Shown here: positions 11,780-24,073 of the stretch, one piece after another
Layout of the letters: each line of letters starts with the position of its first letter
Numbering within the stretch: position 1 is the first letter of the stretch
From: Larix kaempferi
Taxonomy: Eukaryota; Streptophyta; Pinopsida; Pinales; Pinaceae
Direction of reading: 5' to 3'
Assembly: GCA_027924585.1 (NCBI GenBank)
Contig: BSBM01001719.1
Coordinates: 32,872,001-32,936,000, forward strand
Length of the DNA stretch: 64,000 nucleotides
Position numbers and translations under genes: made by a program
The notes under the pieces: model-generated
The model's input: only the letters and a program-made list of their open reading frames with translations
Database searches by the model: none
Told to the model about the DNA's origin: nothing

Positions 11780-12360
11780 GGAAGAACTTACGAGTTTTCG
11801 CCGAAACGACGGAAGGAACTGACAAGTTTTTTCTGAAATGATCGACCAAAAATTTTTAAGTTTACCAAACCGGAAGAACTCGACGAGTTCATCCGCAACG
11901 GCGGTGAAACTCAGCAAGTTCGTCCGCAACGGAGGAAAAAGTTGGTGAGTTTCCGCCGTAGTGACGGAAGGAAAAGCTGAGTTTTCGACCGGAAGAACTT
12001 AGCAAATTTGTCCACAACGGCGGAAGAACTCATCAAGTTGGTCCACAACGACGGAAGGACTCGATGAGTTGGTCTGAAAAATTTCAAAAATTTTCTAAGT
12101 GTTTACAACGGAAAGAACTCGTGAGTTTTTTCCGCAACGACAGAAGGGATGGGCGAGTTACTCCACAACGGCGGAAGAGATGGGTGAGTTCGTCCGCAAC
12201 GGTGGGAAAAGTTGGCAAGTTTGTGCCGCAATGTCGGAGGAAGCTGGTGAGTTTGTGCAGCAACGGTGGAAAAGGTTGGTGAGTTTTCGCTGCAATGGCG
12301 GAAGGAAAAGCTAAGTTTTCGACCTGAAGAACTCAGCAATTTCATCTGCAACGGGTCGGA
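11780..12360 (+). repeat. GC-rich minisatellite in the TR-1 leader
   Basis: About 15 imperfect copies of a unit around 30-40 bp, with the core GTCCGCAACGGCGGAA and flanking GAAGAACTC and GAGTTCGTC. CpG-rich, unlike the AT-rich surroundings. It stays open in several frames on both strands because the unit lacks stops, which produces overlapping spurious ORFs at 12064-12387. Confidence 0.8.
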
Positions 12361-15300
12361 AGAGAATGAGAAAGTCCACCAAAACAAAGAAAAACACCAT
12401 GGAACTTATGTGCCAGATTGCGCAAGCCCCCTTGACCCCTGTTGTCCCCTGGAGACAATCATGGAAAGTGCGAAATGCATTCTCTATGCTTGGGATGGGA
12501 AGCAGGGATTGCCTGAAAGTTGTGGAGGCCTTATTAAAAGTAATTGACTGTAATATACATTGCGGAAGAGCAATGGGAGAAATAAGGAAATTTTGATAAG
12601 TGGGAAGTTCCTCACCTTAAACTATTTTTGTTTATAGTATAAGAATTGCATGTTTGAAAAATAGCAAGAATAAATGTTATACACTTATGTATATATACTG
12701 AATTGCTAATTCATGAGGAGATCATAGCTAATGATTGCTTGTATGCTTGGTAGGGAAGCCAAGAAAAGGATCAGCTATGATGTGGAGGAGGAACTCCATG
12801 TCATGAGGGGAAATTGAAAAGGGAGAATTCCTTAACTCCTCTCTTGTTACTGTATTTATATTTCCTGAGTTTTATATACTGAAAATTATGGCATAGGGAT
12901 GCTGGAAATGCAAGAGAGTAAAGCATATGAATTAGTGGGCATGATTAAAGAATCATTGCATGGTGCATGTGGATTGCGTATGCATGAGCATGATGTTGCA
13001 TATGGGTAAAGGTAGTGAGGTTACACATGCAATAGCCCATTAATGGTATTTCCTATGGGTGGTGACAATTAAAGTTGTTGATAATGGTTGTGGGAATCAG
13101 ACCATAGAAGCATGATTGAAAATGCAAAAGGATAGATAGATGAAGTGAATATGTACTAGTTGGAATACTAACAGACATTGCATAGTGCATGTGAAAATGT
13201 TTGTACATGTATATGATACTGCATATTAGTAAAATAGTGAGGTCTTATATATGCAATGAGCCACTTAAGATCATTATGAGGGTTGCTAATAATTAGTTGT
13301 GTTCGCATTGGTTGTAGGACCAAAGACAACTGAAGCATGGCTAAAGATGTGAATGGTGATTGTTGCATATGACCAACAACCTTATGAAGAAACGATGGTG
13401 CAACAAATCTGTGATCACGAGGTTGAAAAAAGGACTGTGTAGCCTTGGTAAGAGACCAACTGATCAGGTAACATCAAGCGATGTTAATGACAGCCATGCA
13501 GGTAATGGTTGTTTATGCTTAATTGCATGAATGATTGAAGGAGGATTTGGTAAGATCCCTTCAACTATGTTTAAACTATGTTGGTTGGTTTGCATGTGGT
13601 ATTGAGTGCCTAAATGTGAATATAATCCTACCAAGTATGGTAAGGAGTGGGTAAGTGAAGGAAAGGAACCTCACACCCTATAGTTTCTTAGAAACCTCAA
13701 TGCATTCATATGAAATTATATCATGCCATTTGTGTATGTTGGTTGTGAGTTTAACAACCAAAGCAAGTAATGAGTTATGGTCCTGTTGTAGTGTGTGCCA
13801 TATGAGATAGTCATGGTTAGACCATAATATGTTGGAATGCATAGTATTCATGGATTAATGCAAGGTTGTATTGAGGGGTTATGCATTGAGTGAATGCACA
13901 TTAAAATATTATGTAAATGTTGTGAATGTGCATGCATATGTGTAAGTGCACATGTTAAGATGCATTGCGAGAATGCACGGTTGTGATATGTATAGGTTTC
14001 AATGCATTTAGATAATAGATGAAATGGTGAACCATTGATAATACTGAGAGAATTTCATGAGATGCTATGAATGCAGGAGAAAGATTGCATGAAGAAGGTA
14101 GACATGATGATGGGCTACCAGAGTGCTCTATGGAAGGACAGAGATTGCATGGAATGTGAAGTAATGAGTACTTACAATTTATTTAAATTGCATGGATAGT
14201 GTACCCATGTCTTGCAATTTTATTGATGATAACGATGCATATATAGATATATACGTATATTTCATTGCACCTCAAATACTAACAGCTGAAGGTGTTTGAA
14301 TTATTGAGTGTTATAATTCTGAGATCACTTCAGTAACTGTTGTAGCAATGAAAGGATTATATGCATAGATACTCACAACATGTTTGGCTGATTGAAGTTT
14401 CAGATTTCAGGTAGATGGTTTTGGGCATGGAGAATGTGGGTAAGTCCATGACGAAGATTGGAATCTACCATGAGCAAGGTCTAAACGATATGAGAATAGA
14501 CTCATGGCTAAGCAAATCAATTTCTGTAGAGAACAGAATTGCAAACTAATACTTGAATAAAATTATTAATGCCATTGAAAGATTATTGTTAAATGCTGCT
14601 GACTGTTTGGCTATTTGATAAATGTGCCAGGAAGACACATTGCAGGGAGACCAGGTGTGATGACCTGCAGAAGCCAAACTCCATGGGAAGGACCCCATGC
14701 TTTGGAAATGGGTTTCGGGTGAAACACCATTACATCTATTAAGGATGACATCTCAGCTAAGTTGTATGTTGGAAAACCATGAGAGTGAGATGGTAAAGCT
14801 ATGCCAAGAAGGCATGAGTGGATTATGAAACGTGGAAAGATTGGTGTGGAAAACCAAAGAACTGTTGACTCAGAGAAGGGAGCCCCCATTCTTCGCAAAT
14901 GAAGAAAAGATACATTTGCAAAATGAATGAGTATTCTGTGACCCTAGATAAGACCATGCATGTCTAAATTATTAGGGTTAATATGCAGAGCATGCTCTAC
15001 TTTATTTATATATATCATTTCAGATTGCTTGAGTATGATTAGGGCCTACATGGCTCACATTGGAAAGGGGGTGCACACCTTTTCTGGTGGCGGGTCATGA
15101 TAGGGTTGTCAATATTGACTACACCCTAAGGGAATGGACGCATTCCTGGTGTTTCAATACTTGATAGTGAATGTTATGGAATGTGGTTGCGATTTTGAGA
15201 AGCACTACTAATAAGCCTGCTTATCCTTCTTGTGTTGTCAGCCTGCACAGATACCAATTGGTACTACACATCAAGAGGCAAAGTGAAGAAGGGTACGCAG

Positions 15301-15582
15301 AAGGACTGTATAGGAATTGGAAACCTTTCTATGCTCACACTAAATAATATTGGAAGGGATGGACAAACCCAGGGAGCTGTGTAGTGAAAAGGGGTATCAT
15401 CCTTATGTGGGTGGGGCCATGTTAACCTGCAGTCAAGAAAGTCACCTATAAAGTTCCTAAAAGGAACCACCAATTTGCACAAGAGAAGGAGTGGCATCCT
15501 TGTATGAATGAAGAGTTGATGTGTGTGTGAAGGGTTATGGTGCAAGAAGGTGTGGTGACAATGGTGAAGGCATAAAATCTAT

Positions 15583-15696
15583 ATTGGGTCAGCAGTAGGA
15601 GGGAAGGTGCCAAGACTGACTGAAAACCCTGAGATGCCTATTGGGTCAGCAGTAGGAGGGCGGGCGCCAAGACTGACTGAAAACCCTGAGATGCCT
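15583..15696. repeat. Two tandem 57-bp units
   Basis: Units 15583-15639 and 15640-15696 both begin ATTGGGTCAGCAGTAGGAGG and end CCCTGAGATGCCT, differing at only a few bases (GGGAAGGTGCC against GGGCGGGCGCC). Confidence 0.9.
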
Positions 15697-16100
15697 ATGG
15701 CTCCATAGTAGAGCCTTGACCTATAATGGTCAGGTGGCACAGTTTCCTTCCATTGGTCGATGACCTAGATGAATGTGCTGGCTCGACACTGGAGAGGGCC
15801 AACCAAGTATGGGACTGGTTGGGTACCACCAAATGCTTGGTAAATCTAGCCGATGGGGAGGTGTACTGGTTAAGCATTAACTATATCCAAGTCCATAGGT
15901 GATTCCAAGGCTTGCAAAGCGAAGCAGGACCCTGTGGACCAGAGGGGAAACACGCAATACAGATAAGTATTCGTTTTCATTTATGTCTTGTTTGGAATAC
16001 TGAAGATTTCAGGTATAAGTCTTCTAACAACTAAGCTGATGCATTGTTGTTTCTTTGTTGGAAACCTTGGTTATTGCAGGAAGGCAAGACCCTGAAAGAC

Positions 16101-16190
16101 TATAAATTGCTAGTAAATCCAGAGAGTAAATGAGTGGGCGATATAAATTGCTGGTAAATCCAGAGAGTAAATGAGTGGGCGATATAAATT
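16101..16190. repeat. Tandem 41-bp units
   Basis: TATAAATTGCTAGTAAATCC-type units start at 16101 and 16142, and a partial one at 16183. Each full copy carries AGAGAGTAAATGAGTGGGCG. The first two are almost identical. Confidence 0.85.
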
Positions 16191-17355
16191 ATTGAGAAAT
16201 CCAAGGAGTAGCTGGTTGAATGCCATAAAGTTCTTGATAAGTCCAGAGAGTGACTAGTTGGGCATTAACTACTTGATATGGTAAAGAAGCATGTACGCTG
16301 GCCCAACACCCCTTAAACAATTGATAAAACCAGTCGGAGCACTGGCCTAGCATATTGCTAAAGGAAATGATTGATAAACCCAGTCGGTGTACTAGCCTAA
16401 CATTGCCTATTCGAATGATTGTGGAGTAGCCTACATGTTGGCCCAACATTCATAATTGTGTTCACGGGAAATCCAAGGCTCGTAAAGCAAAGAAGGATCC
16501 TGTGGAATAAAGTGAAGACATCCAATACAGATAAGTATTTGGTTATCTTGCAACTTTTTGCTTATTAATATACATGTGTATATAATTTGGTTATGATTTC
16601 CTAAACTCATGTTTAGAGATAAAACCTATGAAAATAAACTAAACATGTGAATTGATTCAATGTTTGCATATAGGTATTGTTGGAAGCAAGGACCAGGAAA
16701 GCATCATAGGGATGTAGATGGACATGTGACCATCCTAAAGAGCTCAGTATGAGTAGTAATGAAAGATGGTGCTAGTGGACATGAGTGGGTCATAGCAGCC
16801 AAAGTTTCTATAGGCAACTATGGATGAGGGTTCCTAGTTGAAAATCCTTAGACAGACCTTAGACACTAAGTGTCATATCCAAGAAAGGAAAGTCAAAGCA
16901 TTCACGGTGAAGTGAAAGAGACTAAGGAGCATGAAACCATAGCGATGGTGTACCTCCATAATAGAACAAGACTAAGAGGGAGAAACTCCTACTCTTTTTT
17001 TTTCCTTTCAAATGATGCATTCATAAAACAAAAAATTGTTGAGTGCATGTCATGGTTGAAAATAGATTATGTTTAATTGCTTGAAATGAATTGTGAATGC
17101 TGAAATAGTAAATTTCCTGTGAAAGGATGAACATGAATGAGTTCATGTGTATGTTGGAAAGCATGAAAGTGTGGAAGTACCATGAATAAAGCATGGACAT
17201 TCCATGTCAATTGGGAAAATAATTGACTAATTTTAATGTTTATATTATGCTTGTCCTAACAAAGAATTTCCATGATGAATTTCACAGGTAAGAAATTGAA
17301 ATAATTGATTGCAACCAACACAAGAAAGTGTTGCTAGTAAGCAAAGTGTGGATAG

Positions 17356-17895
17356 TTGTTTCCATTAACCATGGCAGCAAACCAAGGGCTATCAGAGTTG
17401 GCTGAAAGTCTTCTTCAAACAATTGCCAGGATCCAAGAGAATCTTGGAGAGATGCTCAAGCTACAGAGGCAACAGAATGATATGAACCACAAGGTTTTGC
17501 AGGACTCTATTCGCTTGCAAAAAGAGGTAAAAATTATTCTGGAAGCAATCAGTAAGGTAAAGGAAATGGGATCCATGAAGAAGCATTCATCCAATCAGTC
17601 GATTAAGAAAAATTCTAGGTGGGAAGACTCAAAGGAATTTGAGCAGGGAAAGGTAAAGAAACCAATGAAATGTTGGGCATGTGGAGGAAATCATTGCCGC
17701 CATGACTGCCCAACAATGGAACATCAAGAGGGTAGTCACCATAAAGTTTCCAAACTTTTGGATCAGCGGGAAGGTAAAGAAAGGGAAGGGATTGTTTTGG
17801 AACACTTCTCTCATGCAGAGCTAGAAGGTCCAAGTCAGCAGGAGCAGTTTGTAAAGACCAAAGGACTTGGTCCTGAAAACCCAAGTAAAGGGTGA
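17356..17895 (+). CDS. TR-1 coiled-coil and zinc-knuckle (nucleocapsid-like) ORF
   Basis: An intact 179-codon frame. Residues about 8-75 are predicted coiled coil by eye (LAESLLQTIARIQENLGEML, then heptad-like RLQKEVKIIL). Residues about 95-125 hold a basic linker and a zinc knuckle CWACGGNHCRHDC (C-x2-C-x3-H-x4-C, one residue shorter than the usual CX2CX4HX4C). The C-terminus is charged and disordered. It lies about 100 bp before the polypurine tract, whereas gag normally follows the 5' leader. It is the only clear ORF of TR-1, so I infer a nucleic-acid-binding gag remnant or helper that packages TR-1 RNA. The first 15 residues (MFPLTMAANQG) offer a second start at the MAANQG methionine (17371), which has the better context. 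Confidence 0.7.
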   Translation: MFPLTMAANQGLSELAESLLQTIARIQENLGEMLKLQRQQNDMNHKVLQDSIRLQKEVKIILEAISKVKEMGSMKKHSSNQSIKKNSRWEDSKEFEQGKVKKPMKCWACGGNHCRHDCPTMEHQEGSHHKVSKLLDQREGKEREGIVLEHFSHAELEGPSQQEQFVKTKGLGPENPSKG

Positions 17896-17991
17896 AATGC
17901 AGGACAAACCTGCCACATTTTGTGAATTTTGGACATGTATATAGCGTGTATGTTTTCCTAGGTATTGGAACATCGAGGACGGTGTTATTCC

Positions 17992-18004
17992 AAGGGGAGG
18001 GGAG
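17992..18004 (+). other. TR-1 polypurine tract
   Basis: AAGGGGAGGGGAG directly before the 3' LTR start TGTCACGTCC; primes plus-strand DNA synthesis in LTR elements. Confidence 0.85.
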
Positions 18005-21000
18005 TGTCACGTCCCCCATTTTGACCCTTATAATATTTTGGGTTATAATGTAAATAATGTATGCATATTATGTATGATTCCTAGTGTGGAGCTCAAGGCC
18101 AAGGCCCTGCTAGTGAACGCTTGATCTAGAAGAGGCAAGTATTTGATATTATGCTACCCATGTGCTAGTGAACCATGGGAATTGTAAATGTGAATCTTAA
18201 TATAAATGCTCACAACTAGCTATGCAATGCAACAAGAGATGGGGGCATGATGTTACAAGGAATTGGGAGGAAAATATTTAAACCCTTGAGCCAATCAAGT
18301 CAAGCCAAGTGTTAATGAGAGAACCCATGAACCCTCAACTACCCATGTTGACTTTTGTACCCAATCATTGATTTCTCCCTAGATTTGGTTGATGTCATGT
18401 CCCAAATTTGGAATTGGGTCACAATGGCCTAATCACATTGGCCATATTCATTAAAGTTTGTAAAATTGATGTTAAAGGTCAAATAATTGCCAAGGAGGAA
18501 AATTACTAGTTTTCTAGGTTTGGGGTGGAAGCTTTGGGATTTGGAATAATGGGGATAAGAGTGGCATAAATATTTAATAAAGGAGATAAATAAATATATA
18601 CAAGTGAAAATAAAAGTGGCATTTGATCATGAAGACACATGGAGGAAGTGGGACCCACATATGGCTAGATTTCCCCGCTACACTTGGCATCATTCTCTCA
18701 CCAATTCGACTTCAAGGTGAATGGTAACATACTTGGGGGAGTCCAAAAGGTATTATTCATGGCATGAATCATCCAAGGTTGAAATATAGACGAAGAGTAA
18801 CTCTCATGGAAGAAGAAGAGGCAATTTGGAGCTAGTGAGACACTTGGGCTAGATTCCCTAGCTCTATGACAACAATGATGAAGATGCTATGACAACTATG
18901 ACACAAATCAGACCTAAATGCTAACATATGACATATATGACATGTCAGAGCTAAAAATAGACTCCAAGTGGGTGCTCAAGGGTGTTAGGGCAGCTAAGAT
19001 GCTTCCACATGTGATTTGGTGGAAGTGGGAAACTAGGAATTGTTGTACAAGTGGCGTTCTTTGGAATCTCTTCCCAACTTGAGTTGGCATGAGTCTCTTG
19101 GAAGGAATTTGACCCATGGAGGACATTAGAATTTTATAAATGTTAATAACAAATAATGAAACCAGATTTTGATCATTTGTAGAATTTGCAATTGTATTTG
19201 TGAAGAGGGAGAGCTAGTGGATGACTAGTTGCTTGCCTTAGCCAATTTCGAGGGTGAAAGATTCCCATCCAAGTTAGCAATTGGAAAGGCCATTCAGAAC
19301 TTTCATTTGGAGCTTTAATGGAGTCTTTATTTGCAGGTGTAAGCTACAGGGCAGCTCATGGTTTCTTCTATTGCATCTCACTCCTTCAACCATTTCCAGT
19401 TTTGATGGCATATTCTTGATCCTTGAGGGAGGGCGTTTTTGGTGAGATATTGTACTCTTTGGGGGAGCTTATAATGCCCCATTTATTTTTTAATATGAAT
19501 TAAATACTTTTTTATTCATCTCCAGAAATTTTCAGGTTGAAATTCCAAGTAGAAATGTATAAATCTCAATTTTAATGAAAGGACAGTTCCATTTCCCCAC
19601 TACCTTGTTGTGAATCAATGTAATGCTAATAATTTCGAATGAATGGATGATTCTATGATGCATTTGTGATTAATGGAATTCCATTGATGTATTTTACAAT
19701 TTTAATGTACTGTACTTGAGAATTTGAAGTATTTTTACTGAGTTTAATTGCATTGGGAGAAGAAATAGTGCCATTTCCCCAAGGGTCGAATTGGTGATTT
19801 TTGCAGTTGAATGGGAGAGGGTTGGAATAGATATAATAATAAATTAATAGTTCACATGAGACCTTAATAACATCCTTAATACATTCCCTACCTCTGTTCA
19901 TAAATTTGAGTGGCTTTGAAGGAATTTGGGAAGCCATTTTTAGTACTTACCCTAGGGGGATTTGAACCCCAAATTACTAGTAAAATTGCATACTTGGTCC
20001 AGAATATTAAGAGAGTTTACAGAGGTATTTTGGTGGCCATATATCATCCTTAAACATCATATTCAAGTCCTAATATCATTCATACACCTTCCTTGAATAT
20101 TTGAAGGAATTTGGAGTCATTTCGAGACCTAGAGACCAATACTAGTCAAAGGGAACTAGTAAAGTTCCCTACATTGGCCAGAATTGAAAGAGGATTTGAA
20201 GAAGCATTTTAAAGGTCCAAAAGCATCCCTGAAATACATATTTATGTTCTAACATCATCCATATACCTTCTCAGAAGATTTGGGAGCAATTGGAGCAATT
20301 TGGGGACCTAGAGCTCAAAACTAGTCAAAGGTCAAACTAGGGAAAAAAGGTGAAAATTTGTCATTTTAATCAAATTCCTAACAAGGGACATTACAGTTGA
20401 GGTAGTTAATGCCTTGGGGAATGGGAGGTATGGCTGTCCAAATTCGAGTATGGGCAAGCCACCCTTCCTAGATTTTCGTGTTTGGCTTCTTGGGCAAGAA
20501 AAGGGCCACGAAATTGCTCCCCAAGTCATTATTCACCTATCAGTTTGCTCTCTCACGAGTTGGGACCTTCCTAGGAAGTTCCCTCCATGGTTTTGATGTG
20601 TTTACCTTCATTTTCCTAGCTGGGAAGGGCATTTTTTCTATGGCTAATAGTGGGGAAGAGAGGGGAAATGATTTGGGGTTCAATTGAGGCCGTTTTGGCC
20701 CACTGAATGCTCATACATCTGTGGGAGAAAGCGGTTTTCTTCCCTGGGGTTGATTCCCTCTTCCCATAATCCATTTTTGGTGTGCCCACGTTTTGGGGAA
20801 AACCCATAGACCCTATTCTGTGAATCCATGGTTGAATTGTGTATCCATGCCAGTTTTGAGCTACTGTGTGTAAAAGAATGTTGGGGATGAGATGGGTATC
20901 CATTTCTTTGGCCATGCAAGGTTGGAGAGTCCCAAGTTCCTTGTAGATATCATGCCCAGCTTGGGGGTGGTCTCTGAGTGCTGAAATAATACAGGCTAGG

Positions 21001-21316
21001 CAGAGACCTACGGTAGGGAGGAATGTTGCAGCGACATAGCTAGTTGTTGGGACAACATTACATCAAGATGAGTATTTTCTTATGTAATTACTTTTGCAAA
21101 TGTATTAATTTGTTGGCTGTGTTAAATTGAATGGCATCATGTAATGTGTGTGTGGATGAGGTTTTCATTCCGTTGTGCATGTTTAATTGATTTACATCTG
21201 CACACATATATTTATTTGCTTTAAAATCTAATGTATGGGCTGAGTTTATGTAAAATCCCCAGGATTTGCCATCATGTTCCCTTCCACGAATTGGATAGAT
21301 AGGTGGGTACTTGACA
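18005..21316 (+). repeat. TR-1 3' LTR, split by a solo LTR
   Basis: Parts 18005-18392 and 20396-21316 together match the 5' LTR. The break lies in GGTTGAGGTAG, where GTTGA is duplicated on both sides of the insert. It ends GTACTTGACA, then the target duplication GGTTC. Confidence 0.9.
18393..20395 (+). mobile_element. Solo LTR (2,003 bp) inserted in the TR-1 3' LTR
   Basis: Begins TGTCATGTCCCAAATTTGG and ends AACAAGGGACATTACA, flanked by GTTGA at 18388-18392 and 20396-20400. There is no body or second LTR, so it is a solo LTR left by LTR-LTR recombination. The two ends form an extended inverted repeat (TGTCATGTCCC / GGGACATTACA, one mismatch). Related LTRs lie at 50008, 52394-54165 and, inverted, 59804-60783. 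Minus-strand ORFs inside are short and unsupported. Confidence 0.9.
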
Positions 21317-21321
21317 GGTTC

Positions 21322-22220
21322 CTTCTAGGGAACCATATTTTTCTGCATCTTGGATTATTTCTCATTCCCAAGATGGTCTTCTCTTTCGTGGATTTACCTC
21401 ATGAGGTGCTTTGTCAAGTCTCTAAGGTTCTGTCATGTCATGATCCTATGGAATATGTTCTTCTTCAATATTCCTGTCTGGTGCATTATTAGTTTCTATA
21501 AATCTAGGATATTCATGCTCCTCTTCATCCTCATGAGTCTTTTTAGATTTGTTGAAAGTTGTATCTTCATCAAATGTAACATCTCTACTAAGTTCAATTT
21601 GGCAGTATCCTGGGATGTAGATACGGTAAGCCTTTGATTGCTCACTGTAACCCAAAAATATCCCCTTTCTTCCTGAAGGTTCTAACTTTGTTCTCTTCTC
21701 TTTTGGAATGTGAATAAATATTAGACATCTAAATATATTTAGATGACTGACTTCAGGATTCATATCGGTAAACATCTCTTATGGGGTCTTATTTCCAATA
21801 GCACTATGAGAGATTCAATTATGTACATAAACTGCGGTTCTAGCTGCTTCGACTCATAGATGCATGGGTAGATCTTGATCATGGATCATGGCCTTCACTA
21901 CTTCCATGATAGACCTGTTCTTCCTTTCAACTACACCATTTTGTTTTGGATTATAGGGAATGTTAAGCTCCCTCTTAATCCCTGCTTGTTTATAGAATTC
22001 TTTGAAATCACCTGAGGTGTAATCCCCTCCATTATATGTCCTTAGTATCTTGATCTTCTTTTCAGAGAGTTTTTCTGCTTAATGACGTGGTTGTCATAGG
22101 TCCACAAATGTTGAAGTGAACAATCTCCAATATGCCTTTTTCTTTTCTATCACTGTTTGGAAATGGGTTCTTTGTACTTTTTCCTTATGCACATCCTTTG
22201 CACACTCCTTCATGATCAAC
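21322..22220 (-). pseudogene. Copia-1 integrase, broken
   Basis: The 21446-21775 piece (MFTDMNPEVSHLNIFRC, then SGRKGIFLGYSEQSKAYRIY and SRDVTFDED) is the conserved C-terminal end of copia integrase and the linker toward RT. The catalytic core upstream (21776-22220) is recognisable only in broken frames. The TR-1 insertion follows at 21316, separating this from RT. Confidence 0.75.
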
Positions 22221-23039
22221 CTATATTTCTGGTAATCCAGTCACCACCTTACTTACTATTGGTAAAGCTTTGTAGTGTACATGAGATAGTATTCTATGCC
22301 ATAATTCACAGGGGCTCATGGTACTAGCCATTAGTGCTGAATCTGCATGACCCTTGAGTTTATAGAGTCCTCCTTCCTCAACTCCAATAACAATTGCATC
22401 ATTGATTGTCTTCTTCTTTGGCCACATAATAACTTCACCATCTACAAATGTAGCTCTAATACCTTTCTTATCTAATGCTGAGATAGAAATAAGGTTCTTT
22501 TTCAAACCTGAAACATATAGGAATTCCTTCATGTTCATAGACTTTCCAGAGTCCAATTTGTAAGTAGCCTCTCCCATTCCTTTGATAGGATATTGGTAAT
22601 CATCTCCAAGCTTTACTCTGTGTGGAGAATCTTTTTGCATGAGATGTGAAAGAGAGTCTTTGTATCCCGTCATGTGTTTGGAGGATCCATTGTCCACTAG
22701 CCAAGTGTCACTTCCATGAGATACTGAACCAGTGAGTGCTAAGATTAGAACATATTCTTCACTGGAGTATTCGTCTTCTCTAGTTTTGATTTCGTCATCG
22801 TGTTCACTATCTTTAGTTGCATGAGCATGAAATATTTTCTTCTCTTTCCTGAATTCTCCATATTTAAGAGGACAATTTCTTGCAATGTGTCCCATCTTGT
22901 GACAAGTAAAACATTCAAAGGCGGAGAAGTATTTCTTGAACCTCTTGTTCCTTTGAAATCTTTGAGGTCTTCTAGGAGAGTGGTCATGAGTACGTACCTC
23001 ATTATTTATTTTCCTTCCTCCTTTGGAATGGGTTTCCAA
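22221..23039 (-). pseudogene. Copia-1 zinc knuckle, protease and pre-integrase domain
   Basis: One 272-codon frame. About residues 40-57 carry the CCHC knuckle CFTCHKMGHIARNC. Around residue 115, TWLVDNGSSKHMTG is the copia protease active site, with DNG in place of the usual D-S/T-G. Then come LKKNLISISALDKKG and the GAG-pre-integrase motif LWHRILSHVHYKALP. It is fused in the normal copia order. The altered protease triad alone would probably stop polyprotein cleavage. Confidence 0.85.
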
Positions 23040-23642
23040 AGATTGATCTTCATTATCATTGAGTTTCTCTTCTCTTACTGCTATTCTTTCTTTCTATTGC
23101 ACACACTCTTCCCATAGTTGTTTGAACTTGATTAATCTCTTCATATATCATATGTTACTAACGAAAGGTTCCCTATATCTAGGAATACCATTCAGAGTGG
23201 TCATCACAAATTCAGCTTCTTATACCATGTCTCCAATGGATTCTAATTATTCTTTGATATGAGATACTCTGGTGAAATATGAATGCATAGTCTCAGACTT
23301 CTTGATCTTCACACCCTTGAGTTGATTTCTCAAGGTCATCTTTCTGTTAATATTCTTTCCTTCAAATAGACTGGTCAAAGCATCAAACATTTCTTTTTGG
23401 GTCTTCTTTGAAGACACTTGAGGAATCAAGTGATATTTGATAGAGTCAGCAATGATCCTCTTAGAATTGATCATATTATTCTTGTGTCTTGCTTTGGCCT
23501 CATCTCCTTCTGGTTCTGCAACTTCTTCCTTTACAAATCTTTCTAGGTCATGTTCTTCAAGAATGAGCATGAATCTATATTTCCATGCCCTGAATTTCTC
23601 ATCTCCTTCAAGCTTCTTATCAAGCTTGGTAGTGTTTGTCAT
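23040..23642 (-). pseudogene. Copia-1 gag (UBN2-type)
   Basis: The 23247-23642 frame starts MTNTTKLDKKLEGDEKF and contains FRAWKYRFMLILEEHDLERF and AKARHKNNMINSKRIIADSI, the usual copia gag signature, then MHSYFTRVSHIKE. A stop at about 23247 and a frameshift separate it from the knuckle frame. The ATG at 23642 is preceded by a 440-bp leader and the primer site, as expected for the gag start. Confidence 0.85.
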
Positions 23643-24073
23643 TTTGATAATGTGAGAACCTTAAATGGAAATAGAATGGAGATAGTACTTACTAGTAAAG
23701 TTGTCCTTTTGAAAACTACTTCTACCTTGACCTAGGGTTTGATAGAGAAACCCTAATTTTAAAACTGAGGGATCTTGGAAAACTATTTGGATGAAAAGAT
23801 GCACCTCCTCAAGGCGAGTTGAGCAATGTACTATTTCTCCCAAATCTGTGAGCAGATCTTCCAAAAACTTGATGCCCTAGTTGTCCGGGATACAGTGGTG
23901 GACCAAAAAATGAAAATTCTCGGAATTGAATTCTACTTTGACAGAAAGATGCGCCCTAGTGAGGCGAGTTAGATGCACCCTCTTTTTCAACTGATTTGTG
24001 GAGAGAGCTCCAGGAATAAGAATCCCTTAGTTTTTGTAGTAGCAGAGGCTGTACAATGTTTTCTTTTAGGCCT

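Larger units (their letters stand above)
12361..17355 (+). other. TR-1 body without recognisable coding
   Basis: Five kilobases, rich in TGCAT and GAATG words, with no ORF that resembles gag, pol or a cellular protein. Tandem repeats at 15583-15696 and 16101-16190 are listed separately. A segment of about 70 bp at 15900-15975 recurs at 16460-16535 (shared AATACAGATAAGTATT). Some stretches may be captured non-coding host DNA; I see nothing that identifies a source. Confidence 0.6.
10359..21316 (+). mobile_element. TR-1: non-autonomous LTR retrotransposon with nested solo LTR
   Basis: A complete unit by structure: target duplication GGTTC (10354-10358 and 21317-21321), 5' LTR 10359-11662, primer site, 6.3-kb body, polypurine tract and 3' LTR 18005-21316. 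The body has no RT, protease or integrase. It holds a GC-rich minisatellite, a long non-coding stretch and one 179-codon ORF with a zinc knuckle close to the 3' LTR. This is the layout called LARD or TR-GAG in plants, so it must move with borrowed enzymes. LTR lengths (1304 and 1309 bp without the nested insert) and about 96% identity over the first 130 bp by eye suggest moderate age. Confidence 0.9.

Noticed and set aside
12064-12387. Overlapping ORFs on both strands of a Cys/Arg/Ser-rich repeat protein
   Set aside because: Produced by the CpG-rich minisatellite, whose unit lacks stops in most frames.
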